Below, one piece after another: positions 1 to 8,630 of a stretch of 59,209 bases of DNA. A model generated the notes under the pieces. The model worked only from the letters and a program-made list of their open reading frames with translations. It was not told the origin of the DNA and did no database searches. How positions within the stretch are numbered: the first letter of the stretch is position 1; the number at the start of each line of letters is the position of its first letter. This stretch comes from Verrucomicrobiaceae bacterium (GTDB lineage Bacteria > Verrucomicrobiota > Verrucomicrobiia > Verrucomicrobiales > Verrucomicrobiaceae), in assembly GCA_027487315.1 (NCBI GenBank), contig JAIYDW010000121.1, forward strand, positions 1 through 59,209, given 5' to 3'. The position numbers and the translations under genes were made by a program.

Positions 1-1281
1 CCTCCTTCTCTTCAGCCTTCCGCTCCGGCAGTCGCATCTCCAACTGCTTCACCCTCGCCCGCGCCATCCGCCTCACCTTGAGCGTTGCCTCGCCAGCCAT
101 GACCCGCTCACCTGGCTTCGGCACATGCCCCAAAAGCTTAAAGACCAACCCTCCCACCGTATCAATACCTTCCGCGCCTGCTGGCGTCAGACTCGATCCC
201 GTCACCTCTTCAATGTGATCCAATCGCGCCCCCCCATCCAACAACCAGCGTCCAGGTTCCAGCTCGCGAATCTCCACCTCTTCGCCCAGCCAAGGTGCCG
301 CTTCATGCAAAAGCCAGTCCGCAATCTCTTCCTGACTCACCAGACCTTCCAACCCCCCATACTCATCCACCACCAACACCGCCGAACTGGATTGCCCCAA
401 ATGACGCTCCAAAGCATCCAGCAAAGGAAACGTCTCAGGAACAAACACCGGCGGCCTCAACATCTCCCGATACGGCGGCCTCCCCTCCAAACGCCACGCC
501 AACGTATCCACCACTCCTTCCACTAAATCGGGTGTGTCTCCATGCACCACCACAAATCGCCCCGTCGCCGCTTCCAAAGCCGCCCTCACTCCCGCCTCGT
601 CCCGACCGGAAAACGCCAAAGGCACATCCACCCGTGGCACCATCGCGTCCCTCACATTCAGACTTTCAAGGTCCAAAATCTCCCGAATCATCGCCGCCTC
701 GTGCGCCGTCACGACTCGTTGCTCTTCCCGCATTTCCACCAAGGTCTCAAACTCCTCCCGAGTCATCCCCGATCGCGCTTTCATCCCTTCCGGCACCAAC
801 CTTCTCAATACCCCCTCCGCGATCCTTTCCGCCCAGCGAGCCAAAGGATCCACAACCAGTCGCACCGGCAACAAAAGACGGTTCCCCAGAACCAACAGCT
901 CAGGAGCACGCCTCGCCGCAAACAACTTCGGCACCGCGTCCCCGACCAAAACCGTCAAACCAAACAGAATCGGCGATACCACCCAAGGATTCCACCCGAT
1001 CGACCTCAGTGGCCCTGTCACCGCATACAAACCCAGCAACGCCAACGCCAAGTTCAACGCTGCAGAGAGCAAAAGCGTCTGCTGCAATTGATCAAATGGG
1101 TTTTGCCGGATCTTCCTCAACCGCCTGTCCAACCCCGTCTCGTTGGCTTCATCCGCCGGACTTCCCCCACCCGCACCATCCACCTCGCGCACCGAATGGA
1201 TGGCCGTCTCCACAGCCGATACGACTGCTAGCAACAGCAGCAGTGATCCATAAAGCAGCCCCAGGGCAGTTAACGTCATGA
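1..1281 (-). CDS. CNNM/CorC-type CBS-domain transporter-like protein, 3' end outside window
   Basis: Membrane protein of the HlyC/CorC (CNNM, DUF21) family, usually linked to Mg/Co ion transport. Reading leftwards, the first hydrophobic helix (LLYGSLLLLLAVVSAVETA) lies at 1258-1202 and the DUF21 region reaches about 700. A CBS pair follows; its typical DAMVPRVDV start is near 625 and VLVVDEYGGLEGLVSQEE is near 370-320. A CorC/HlyC transporter-associated domain (DTVGGLVFKLLG.VPKPGE) lies at about 160-105. At least 420 residues are visible and the frame is open to base 1. The start is a problem. The only good ATG (1281-1279) is in another frame, and a run of six G (minus strand) at 1264-1259 separates it from the coding frame. 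In frame, the first usable codons are CTG at 1258 or TTG at 1234, inside the first helix. An indel in the G run would join the ATG to the frame. It is divergent from rimO. Confidence 0.85.
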
Positions 1282-1556
1282 TCTCAAACCCAACAAACAA
1301 GTCCAGTCACCGCACAAAACAGGCCAACAGCACCCGCCCGGTCAACCGAACCATCCTACCATCCCTGCCCTGCCCATTCGGTCAAGACTCATTGTCGACT
1401 CCCAGCCAGACATTCCTGGCCTCACACCCCCATCTCGATATCCATCTCCCTGCTCTAGTCAGTTGCACCTTGCCTTAAACCGCCTATTCTGTTCCCCCAA
1501 ATTACACTCCCTCGCCTAACCGCTCCTCTGCGGTAACTCGCTCCCCCTCTCAACTC

Positions 1557-2912
1557 ATGATCAAAGTCGGACTCGTCTCTCTTGGCTGCGCTAAAAACCT
1601 CATCGATTCCGAAATCATGGTCGGTCACCTCCAACAGGCGGGCATGACCATGACCCCGGAGCCAGAACTCGCCGACGTCCTCATCATCAACACCTGCTCC
1701 TTCATTGACATGGCCAAGAAGGAATCCGTTGGCGCCATCCACGATGCCGTCGACGCCCGCCAAGAAGGCGGAGCAAAGCGCAAAAAACAAAAGATCATCG
1801 TCGCCGGTTGCCTTTCCCAGCGCTTCGCTCAAGACCTTCCCGGCCTCATGCCCGATGTCGACGCCTTCATCGGCCTCGATCAAATCACCTCCGTTGCCCC
1901 CATCATCCAGGGCCTCATGGGAACGCAAACTCAGGAGAACCTCGTCACTCGACAGCCCAAATACATCCCCGACTACGACACCCCGCGCTTCCGCCTCACC
2001 CCCAAACACTTCGCTTACATCAAAATCGCGGAAGGCTGCAACCATCCCTGCTCCTTCTGCATCATCCCTCAGATTCGCGGCCGCCACCGCAGTCGCACCC
2101 AGGAATCCATTGTCAAAGAAGCGCGCGACCTCGTCGCCTCCGGAGTCAAAGAAATCAATCTCATCTCACAAGACACCACCTACTTCGGCATGGACAAATG
2201 GACCGAAGACCGACCTAAACCCCGCAGTGGCGTCGACTCTTCCAAAGGCGAATCCCTCTCCACTCTCATTCGGGCTCTTAACGAAATCGAAGGCGACTTC
2301 TGGATCCGCCTCCTCTACACCCATCCGGCCCACTGGAGCGACGACCTCATTCAAGCGATCGCCGAATGCCCAAAAGTGGCTCGCTACATCGACATGCCCT
2401 TGCAGCACATCAGCGATAACATGCTGACTCTCATGCGTCGTGAAACAGATGGCGCCTACATTCGAGACCTCCTCAAACGCATCCGCGCAGGCATCCCCGG
2501 CATCGCCATTCGCACCACCTTCATCGTCGGCTTCCCTGGCGAAACCGATGCCGATTTTAACGAACTCGTGAACTTCATCGAAGACAGCAAGTTTGAGCGA
2601 GCCGGCGTCTTCAATTATTCCAAAGAAGAAGGCACTCGTGCCCACAACATGGACGGGCAAATTCACCACATGACCCGCAAAGCTCGCTGGAACGAAGCCA
2701 TGCGCGCCATCCAACGCAGCGTCGAACGCTTCAACACCACCCAGGTCGGCATCAAACGCCGCGTCCTCGTCGAAGAACCCGGTGTCGCTCGCTCCGAAAT
2801 GGATGCCCCAGACATTGACACCACCGTCTTCGTCGACCCCACACTTCCTGTCGGACAATTCGCTGACGTCACCATCAAAGAGTGGCGCGGCTACGACCTC
2901 GTAGCGGCCTAG
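1557..2912 (+). CDS. rimO: Ribosomal protein uS12 methylthiotransferase RimO
   Basis: Radical SAM methylthiotransferase that modifies a conserved aspartate of ribosomal protein uS12 (beta-methylthiolation). The 451 residues show the MTTase order: N-terminal UPF0004 domain opening with VGLVSLGCAKNLIDSE, with cysteines in GCAKN, NTCSF and AGCLSQ for the auxiliary cluster. The radical SAM motif GCNHPCSFCIIPQIRGRHRSR-type (CxxxCxxC) is near residues 161-168, and a C-terminal TRAM-like region ends at VDPTLPVGQFADVTI. The family-specific NLIDSE start and the length separate it from MiaB. The ATG at 1557 follows a 275-base spacer shared with the divergent CorC-like gene. Housekeeping gene with no visible anomaly. 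Confidence 0.97.
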   Translation: MIKVGLVSLGCAKNLIDSEIMVGHLQQAGMTMTPEPELADVLIINTCSFIDMAKKESVGAIHDAVDARQEGGAKRKKQKIIVAGCLSQRFAQDLPGLMPDVDAFIGLDQITSVAPIIQGLMGTQTQENLVTRQPKYIPDYDTPRFRLTPKHFAYIKIAEGCNHPCSFCIIPQIRGRHRSRTQESIVKEARDLVASGVKEINLISQDTTYFGMDKWTEDRPKPRSGVDSSKGESLSTLIRALNEIEGDFWIRLLYTHPAHWSDDLIQAIAECPKVARYIDMPLQHISDNMLTLMRRETDGAYIRDLLKRIRAGIPGIAIRTTFIVGFPGETDADFNELVNFIEDSKFERAGVFNYSKEEGTRAHNMDGQIHHMTRKARWNEAMRAIQRSVERFNTTQVGIKRRVLVEEPGVARSEMDAPDIDTTVFVDPTLPVGQFADVTIKEWRGYDLVAA

Positions 2913-3080
2913 CACGTTTTAGGCCGTTGCGACGGCCACCGGCATGCCTTCAAGGAGTTCGGAATAGCCGAACTGCGCCTCCATTGCGCTTCTCTGCGCC
3001 AATTTGGCGATCCACTATGAACTCCCTGCGTCATGCGTTTCAGTTCCAGACGCGCATTGAAGTCCAGCCCATTCCAACCG

Positions 3081-3302
3081 ATGAAACCACTTCTCACCAC
3101 CCTCCTCCTCAGCGCAACCGTTGCCACCACAGCCATCGCTGCTTGGCCAATCAACGACATCTGCCCCGTCGACAACAAAGCCGCCAGACCCATCTACCGA
3201 GTCAAAACCGACGACGGCATGGTCGCCTTCTGCTGCTCCACCTGCATGCAAGCCTTCACCCGCTCCCCAGGCAAGTACACCGTCAAACGAAAAGCCCAGT
3301 AA
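3081..3302 (+). CDS. Small secreted Cys-rich YHS/TRASH-like protein
   Basis: A 73-residue protein. The ATG at 3081 gives a clean signal peptide (MKPLLTTLLLSATVATTAIA, cleavage probably after AIAA); an upstream in-frame ATG at 3033 would bury it. The mature part of about 50 residues has the pattern CPVDNKAARP...VAFCCSTCMQAF...PGKY. This resembles YHS/TRASH metal-binding modules (CPV.G..., FCC..C...F...P.KY), so a periplasmic role in binding a thiophilic metal is plausible but inferred. It is convergent, 29 bases apart, with the large cupredoxin-bearing dehydrogenase, which makes copper a reasonable guess. The spacer from rimO contains a short GGCCGT/ACGGCC inverted repeat but no T tract. Confidence 0.7.
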   Translation: MKPLLTTLLLSATVATTAIAAWPINDICPVDNKAARPIYRVKTDDGMVAFCCSTCMQAFTRSPGKYTVKRKAQ

Positions 3303-3331
3303 CCCAGTCGCCCTCCCCGAGCGACCTCTCC

Positions 3332-6300
3332 TCACTCCACCTTCATCATGCCGCGCATGATGACCCAATGCCCGGGGAACGTGCAAACGTAGGGGTATTC
3401 GCCAGGCGTGGTCGGAGCCGTAAAGCGCAATGTCTCGGTCTCATTGGGATTGAGTAACTTGGTGTGGTGTAAAATCTTGTCCGTGACAGGTATAAAGTCC
3501 TTCTTGATGCCTTCAGGGTCTTTGGCCATCTCGTTGCCGGCAAGACCTATCTCCTCGACACTGCCAGGCAGGCAAATGGCCAGATTGTGCGGTGTCGCGT
3601 CGGGGTTCTTGAAAACCAAACTGACAGCCTGCCCCGACTTCACTCGAAACTCGGTTTTATCGAAGAGCATGCGCTCGCGCACACAGTTGATGGTAACGCG
3701 GGTCACACCAGGTTGCTTGTCAAACGCGGTCTCTTGAACGCTCTTTTTCTTTTCTCCAAAACCTGGCTTGTAGCTCTTGGCAAAGTCTTCGAAGAAAGCT
3801 GCAATCTTGGGATTGTTCTCGGTTCTCCAGTATTGTGACAGCGCCTCGCTTCCAAGGGCAGTTCGGATGGCATACTTCAAATGATCGCCCGCCGGCTTAT
3901 CAAGCACGCCGAGAATAGCCTGATAAGCCTCCTTACTTCCAATGTAGCTCGCGGCGATCACAGCCTCCAATCGAACTAGCGCGTTTTCGTCATTCGCCCG
4001 AACTTGCAATTCAGAAATCGGCAGGGCCACATGCCGAAGTTGCTGCGTAGCAGCAGCACGAGCATTCGCGTCATCGCAATGCAACACTTCCTTGAGCAAG
4101 GTGGCATTTTCCAAGCTCAGGGTGCGATAGGTCCATAGCGCTTCAACTTGATGATGTCGATGGCGCTCGTCCTTGGAATCAAGTTTCGTCACCCAAGCAT
4201 CCAGCGCGGCTTTGACTTCGGTCGCATTGCGCCCACTAAGTTCGCGCTTCGCTTGATAGCGCCAGCGGTAATGCGGACTCTTCAAAAGATCGAGCAACGC
4301 TTCAATGGGGGCCCCCGCAATCACAGGAGGCTCAGCCAGTTTCGCCCCTTTCGGCACAATGCGCCAGATGCGACCACTGGTCCGCAGACGGCGCGGATCT
4401 CGCAACGAATACTGCGCGTGGCCTTTGATCGGATTGTACCAATCACAAATGAACATGTCACCCCGTGGACCGACTTTCACATCGGTCGGGATGAAACTCA
4501 GATTGGTCGAGAAAATCAAATCTCCAATCTTTTGCTCCTCAAAGTGGTCCCCTTTCTCAATCCACTGATGCATTTCGATGTTGTTGGTCGGCTTGTAGCG
4601 CGCTTTGAGAAAGCCGCCTTGGAGCTCCTTCGGCCAGAAATCAAAATCAATGAATTCCTGTCCACAGGTGCCAGAATACGCAGGCATTTTTCCGGCACCA
4701 GGATGCTGCTCTGGATAAGGCGGATTGGTCGCGTGAAAGGCATTCGCAAAGATCGGATGGCTCGCCATGTGTCGCCCCCAATCATCGAACGTCACTCCCC
4801 ATGGATTGGTGCTTGGATAGCTTCCGAACGTCGTCAAACGCTGGGAATCGGTGCGCAAACGAAACCATCCTGAGTTATCCATGCGCTGCGGACCGTAGGC
4901 CGTCTCAATCTGCGAATGAAGAAAAATGGAGTCCCGGAAAATGAGATCGCCATCGGGCGTCCAAACAAAATCATGCAGCGCATGGTGGGAGTCCTCCGTG
5001 CCAAAGCCAGTGAAAACTTGACGACGAAAGTCGGCCTTCCCGTCTCCATCGCTGTCTTTGAGAAAGGTCAAATGGGGCTCGTCAGAGACATAGACACCCC
5101 CATCACCAAATTCAAACGCCAGCGGGATATGTAATTTGTCCGCCCAAACCTTGCAGGTATCCGCCCGACCATCATGGTCCACATCCTCAAGAATCAACAG
5201 ACGATCCGCAGGCTCCTGCCCCGGATAAAGATGCGGATAAGCCTGTGAAGTACTGACCCACATTCGACCCTTCGTATCAAACCGGATCTGAATGGGATTC
5301 GCGATCTCCGGAAACTGTTCCTCGCTGGCAAACAAATTCACCTCAAAGCGTGGATCAATCTTGAACGCTGCAAGCTCATTCGCGGGTGTCATCCACTCAT
5401 TCGCGCCCTTGCTCTCCTTCGTCGCGGGCATCTCAGGAACATTTGAATCATCCACCGGTTGGGTCATGTCCCAGATATGACGATCACGATTCGCCACCAT
5501 CATGTCAAAACTGCGCATCGCCGGCAGGAAATCGAGGTAACCATAATCCTTATTTCGATCACCCGTATAGTAGAACCCATTCAAAGGGCGGTAACGTTGA
5601 AAGAACTGCTTGTTCTTGTCAGCAATGGCCGCACGCAACTCGGCCGACACCTCCGGCGCGCTGACTTCAAACGTGGCGCGATAGAGGGCTTCTCCCAGCG
5701 CCGCATAGCCCGCGTCTTTCAAATGCACCCCGTTAAAGGTAAGTCCCTTGATCGCTGGTAACATCGGCTCAAACACATCTGCAAAACCCACCTTCTCCGC
5801 AACAGCCACTTCGCCCATGGCCTTCGCATAAGCAGAGAGCCGGGCATTGTTCATCGACCCAGCGGGTACGCCCTTGACGTCCTCATTGGCCGTGGGCGAA
5901 ACCAGAATGATCCGAGGCCCAGTATGACCATTGTAGGCATGCGTTTTGAGTTCCTGCACCAGCGCCGTGAGCCGTTGCTTGAACTCCTGCAGTTCCTCCA
6001 ATCCACCGAACGATTCATTGAAGCCAAACGCAGCGAAAATCACATCTGCTTTCTGCGCCATGAGATGCTGGTTCAAAGTTCCAAAATTCTCTGGTCTCGG
6101 CATTAAGTCCACCTCGTCTGCCGCCCAGGCGAGGGTGCGAATCACCAGTCCAAGATCAGGATGACCTTTCTGCAGCATCGCCTCAAAATACGGAAACTGT
6201 GCCCCACGCTCAAACAAGGTATTGCCAATGAAGACGACTTGATCATCCTTTTTTAACGCCAGCGGCAAACGAGTTTCCATTGCCACCGTAGTTCCGGGAA

Positions 6301-6499
6301 AAGGCAGTGTCTTCTCGGAAGCATAATATCTCGCCAACTCGGGGTCTTCTGGAGGTAGCGGCTTGCCGGTGTCGATATACTTCGCATCCTTCAACCCGGC
6401 CTGATCCTCAGCTTTTGGTTTTCGATTTGTCTTCGAAGGTTCGACAGCAACGGCCAATGCGAGAGCTAGGAATGAAAGGAGCGGAAGAGTTCGAATCAT
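3332..6499 (-). CDS. PVC-type membrane-bound dehydrogenase: SGNH hydrolase + beta-propeller + HEAT + cupredoxin
   Basis: Exported multidomain protein of 1055 residues, starting at MIRTLPLLSFLALALAVAVE, a signal peptide; an ATG eight codons upstream is less likely. In order: an SGNH/GDSL-like domain (about 80-290, with DQVVFIGNTLFERG, AFGFNES and NGVHL); a PQQ/sorbosone-dehydrogenase-like beta-propeller (about 360-750, with GRMWVSTSQAYPHLYPG, LILEDVDHDGRAD and FVWTPDGDLIFRDS); HEAT-like repeats (about 770-900); and a C-terminal plastocyanin-like domain (about 940-1055). The copper ligand set is visible: His in TPHNLAICLPG, then Cys, His and Met in YVCTFPGHWVIMRGMM. Known Planctomycetes/Verrucomicrobia relatives often end in cytochrome c instead. 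I infer oxidation of a sugar or deacylated glycan with electrons passing to copper. The actual substrate is unknown. Confidence 0.88.
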   Translation of the reverse strand: MIRTLPLLSFLALALAVAVEPSKTNRKPKAEDQAGLKDAKYIDTGKPLPPEDPELARYYASEKTLPFPGTTVAMETRLPLALKKDDQVVFIGNTLFERGAQFPYFEAMLQKGHPDLGLVIRTLAWAADEVDLMPRPENFGTLNQHLMAQKADVIFAAFGFNESFGGLEELQEFKQRLTALVQELKTHAYNGHTGPRIILVSPTANEDVKGVPAGSMNNARLSAYAKAMGEVAVAEKVGFADVFEPMLPAIKGLTFNGVHLKDAGYAALGEALYRATFEVSAPEVSAELRAAIADKNKQFFQRYRPLNGFYYTGDRNKDYGYLDFLPAMRSFDMMVANRDRHIWDMTQPVDDSNVPEMPATKESKGANEWMTPANELAAFKIDPRFEVNLFASEEQFPEIANPIQIRFDTKGRMWVSTSQAYPHLYPGQEPADRLLILEDVDHDGRADTCKVWADKLHIPLAFEFGDGGVYVSDEPHLTFLKDSDGDGKADFRRQVFTGFGTEDSHHALHDFVWTPDGDLIFRDSIFLHSQIETAYGPQRMDNSGWFRLRTDSQRLTTFGSYPSTNPWGVTFDDWGRHMASHPIFANAFHATNPPYPEQHPGAGKMPAYSGTCGQEFIDFDFWPKELQGGFLKARYKPTNNIEMHQWIEKGDHFEEQKIGDLIFSTNLSFIPTDVKVGPRGDMFICDWYNPIKGHAQYSLRDPRRLRTSGRIWRIVPKGAKLAEPPVIAGAPIEALLDLLKSPHYRWRYQAKRELSGRNATEVKAALDAWVTKLDSKDERHRHHQVEALWTYRTLSLENATLLKEVLHCDDANARAAATQQLRHVALPISELQVRANDENALVRLEAVIAASYIGSKEAYQAILGVLDKPAGDHLKYAIRTALGSEALSQYWRTENNPKIAAFFEDFAKSYKPGFGEKKKSVQETAFDKQPGVTRVTINCVRERMLFDKTEFRVKSGQAVSLVFKNPDATPHNLAICLPGSVEEIGLAGNEMAKDPEGIKKDFIPVTDKILHHTKLLNPNETETLRFTAPTTPGEYPYVCTFPGHWVIMRGMMKVE

Positions 6500-6598
6500 G
6501 GTCAGAGAGTAAAACGGGGACACAACTGTATCTTATCCCAATCGTCTCGTGAAAACCGGACACTTAAATTGGACCGAGATTCCACAATTCAACGCGCC

Positions 6599-7309
6599 TC
6601 AACTAATCAAAAGCAAACGACCCGGATCTCCCGGCATCGTTTCCGGCGCTCGATGAATACACGGCTTCACTGGACTTCCTTGGTAGGCAACCGCGATTCG
6701 CCATAGATTGCCCACTCCAAATCCAAAAGGCTTTGCCCCATCCAGCATCGCGTAATGCAGGTCAAAACAGTTTTCACTTAGGAATTCACGAAAACCCTCA
6801 TCGTCATCACCTCCATAAAGTTTCAAGAGCTCCGCACGCGTCTCCGGAACATCCACACGCCGCACAGCTTCATCATTTCGTAAACCTTCACTGGCAGGAC
6901 CATGGTAGGTGCAAAGATACGTGTCCGCCTCAGCGGTCGCGCTATCCACATGGAAGGAAAAAACATCCGTCGGTAATGGCCCCGGGTCGGCATCTCGCAA
7001 ATAGCCATTCACACAGTCCAATACAGGCTCTAGCCCATGCTCCCGAAGCCTTCGAAGATCCCCCAGCATGACCTCAACAGCCAATCGCCCCTCTTCACTC
7101 AAGCAAAGTCCCTCCAAATCTTCATCCTCCAAGGTTGTAATTCCTTCACCCGCCGCCAACACCTCCAAGACCTCTCCAAAATTGCCCGCCAATTCTCGGC
7201 ACCAACACAACGCATTCACTTCCCCGCCAAACGCAGTCCCTACCAACTCTTCGAAACTCTTCACCAGTTTGATGCCTTGATACCCAGCAGGTGGAACGAA
7301 TTCGGACAT
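6599..7309 (-). CDS. DUF1826-like protein
   Basis: A soluble 236-residue protein without a signal peptide. It resembles DUF1826 proteins: FHVDSATAEADTYLCTYHGP at about 118-137, followed by GLRNDEAVRRVDVP, and an ending HRAPETMPGDPGRLLLIS, like the family's conserved tail. The family has no assigned biochemical function. The retained His and Asp (FHVD...HRAP) suggest a double-stranded beta-helix oxygenase-like site, but that is my inference. It lies 25 bases downstream of rsmB on the same strand, so it may be the last gene of the ugd-rsmB transcript. Confidence 0.6.
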   Translation of the reverse strand: MSEFVPPAGYQGIKLVKSFEELVGTAFGGEVNALCWCRELAGNFGEVLEVLAAGEGITTLEDEDLEGLCLSEEGRLAVEVMLGDLRRLREHGLEPVLDCVNGYLRDADPGPLPTDVFSFHVDSATAEADTYLCTYHGPASEGLRNDEAVRRVDVPETRAELLKLYGGDDDEGFREFLSENCFDLHYAMLDGAKPFGFGVGNLWRIAVAYQGSPVKPCIHRAPETMPGDPGRLLLIS

Positions 7310-7334
7310 TTCAATTTTCCTATCGGCCTTTTAA

Positions 7335-8630
7335 TCAAGCCCACTTTAAAACCGCCGCAAACGCCCCATCTACCCCGTCAAGATGCGGTATCCTAGACTC
7401 TTTTGAAACGCAAGTGAGCCCGGGAAACGCCGCCACGGCCCATTCCATTTGCCCTTCATTCTCTTCTCGATCAATGCTGCAAGTGCTGTACACCAGGCGA
7501 CCTCCTGGCTTCAAAAGCGGCAAACACTTTCTAAGTAGCGCTCGCTGAAGTTCCACCATCCGATCAAACTCCGCCTCCGACAAACGCCACCGCACATCCA
7601 CCCTTCGCCTCATCACACCCGTATTCGAGCACGGCGCATCCAACAAGATTCGGTCAAATGAATCTGGTTCAAATGGCAGACCATCCACCTCCAGCCAATC
7701 CACTCCACGCACATCCGCACAACGCACACCCAATCGCAAGAGATTGTCCTCCAGCCTCCGCAACCTTCCCCCGGGCAAATCACAAGCCACCAAACATCCT
7801 TGATTCTCCATCATCTGAGCCAGAAACGCTGTTTTGCCTCCAGGGGCCGCACAGGCATCCAAAACCATCATGCCTGGCCCCACATCCAACAATCCCGGCG
7901 CCACAACAGTACTCGGATCCTGAGCGTAACACCAACCGGCCTCTAACGCCAATCGCGGCAAGATCTCACACCGATAAAAATCGCCGCCCACTGACTCCAC
8001 CCCCTCTGTCCTCGCCATTCCCGCAATCGCCTCAGGATGCAGCCGGTTCAATCGCACAAAGACGGGTGCTGGCTCCTGGTTCCATTCGGCAAGTTTCTCC
8101 ATCCCCGCCTCCCCATACTGCGACTCCCAGCGCCGCAACAAAAAAGCCGGATGCGATGTCCGCGTCTCAACCCCCAATGACCCCATCCCTTGCAGCAATA
8201 CTCCTCGTTCACGACAAATCCTTCGCAGCACCGCATTCACCAAGCCAGATGCTCGCCCTGCCAGACCCACATTTTCATTCACAGCAGCATGCTCCGCCAC
8301 GTTCAAAATCAACAACTCAGTCAGCCCACCCCTCAATAACCACACCGTCGCCTCATCCAACACCTTTCCTCCCGTCATCTCCGCAATCCAATGATCAAGC
8401 AAACTCAAATTTCTCAACGTGGTTAGCACCAGGTCCTGCATGAAAGCCCGATCCGCTCCCTTCAAAGCACGACACACAGGCAAGCTCTCCATCAACTCCG
8501 TCGCATGGCGATTACCCACCGCCCACTGATTCAGCACCGACTGCGCAGCCGCACGCGCGCTCGCAGGCAATCTTCCAGAGGGATGCCTACCCGCATCTTG
8601 GCTTCGAACTGGTCCAGCCGGGCGATTCAC
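7335..8630 (-). CDS. rsmB: 16S rRNA (cytosine-967-C5) methyltransferase RsmB
   Basis: SAM-dependent enzyme making m5C967 in 16S rRNA. The 431 residues have an N-terminal NusB-like RNA-binding domain (about 25-160, with TELLILNVAEHAAVNE and GLVNAVLRRI) and a Rossmann methyltransferase domain. Motifs: DACAAPGGKTAFLAQMM (SAM binding), LLDAPCSNTGVMRRR (motif IV) and LVYSTCSIDREENEGQ (motif VI), carrying the two cysteines typical of RNA m5C enzymes. The start is GTG at 8630, overlapping the ugd stop in a GTGA arrangement, so the two genes are probably translationally coupled. The first 20 residues are Arg/Ser/Ala-rich and look disordered. Confidence 0.94.
   Translation of the reverse strand: MNRPAGPVRSQDAGRHPSGRLPASARAAAQSVLNQWAVGNRHATELMESLPVCRALKGADRAFMQDLVLTTLRNLSLLDHWIAEMTGGKVLDEATVWLLRGGLTELLILNVAEHAAVNENVGLAGRASGLVNAVLRRICRERGVLLQGMGSLGVETRTSHPAFLLRRWESQYGEAGMEKLAEWNQEPAPVFVRLNRLHPEAIAGMARTEGVESVGGDFYRCEILPRLALEAGWCYAQDPSTVVAPGLLDVGPGMMVLDACAAPGGKTAFLAQMMENQGCLVACDLPGGRLRRLEDNLLRLGVRCADVRGVDWLEVDGLPFEPDSFDRILLDAPCSNTGVMRRRVDVRWRLSEAEFDRMVELQRALLRKCLPLLKPGGRLVYSTCSIDREENEGQMEWAVAAFPGLTCVSKESRIPHLDGVDGAFAAVLKWA

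Noticed and set aside
2922-2937. Inverted repeat GGCCGT-TGCG-ACGGCC after rimO
   Set aside because: No T tract on either strand, so it is not called a terminator.
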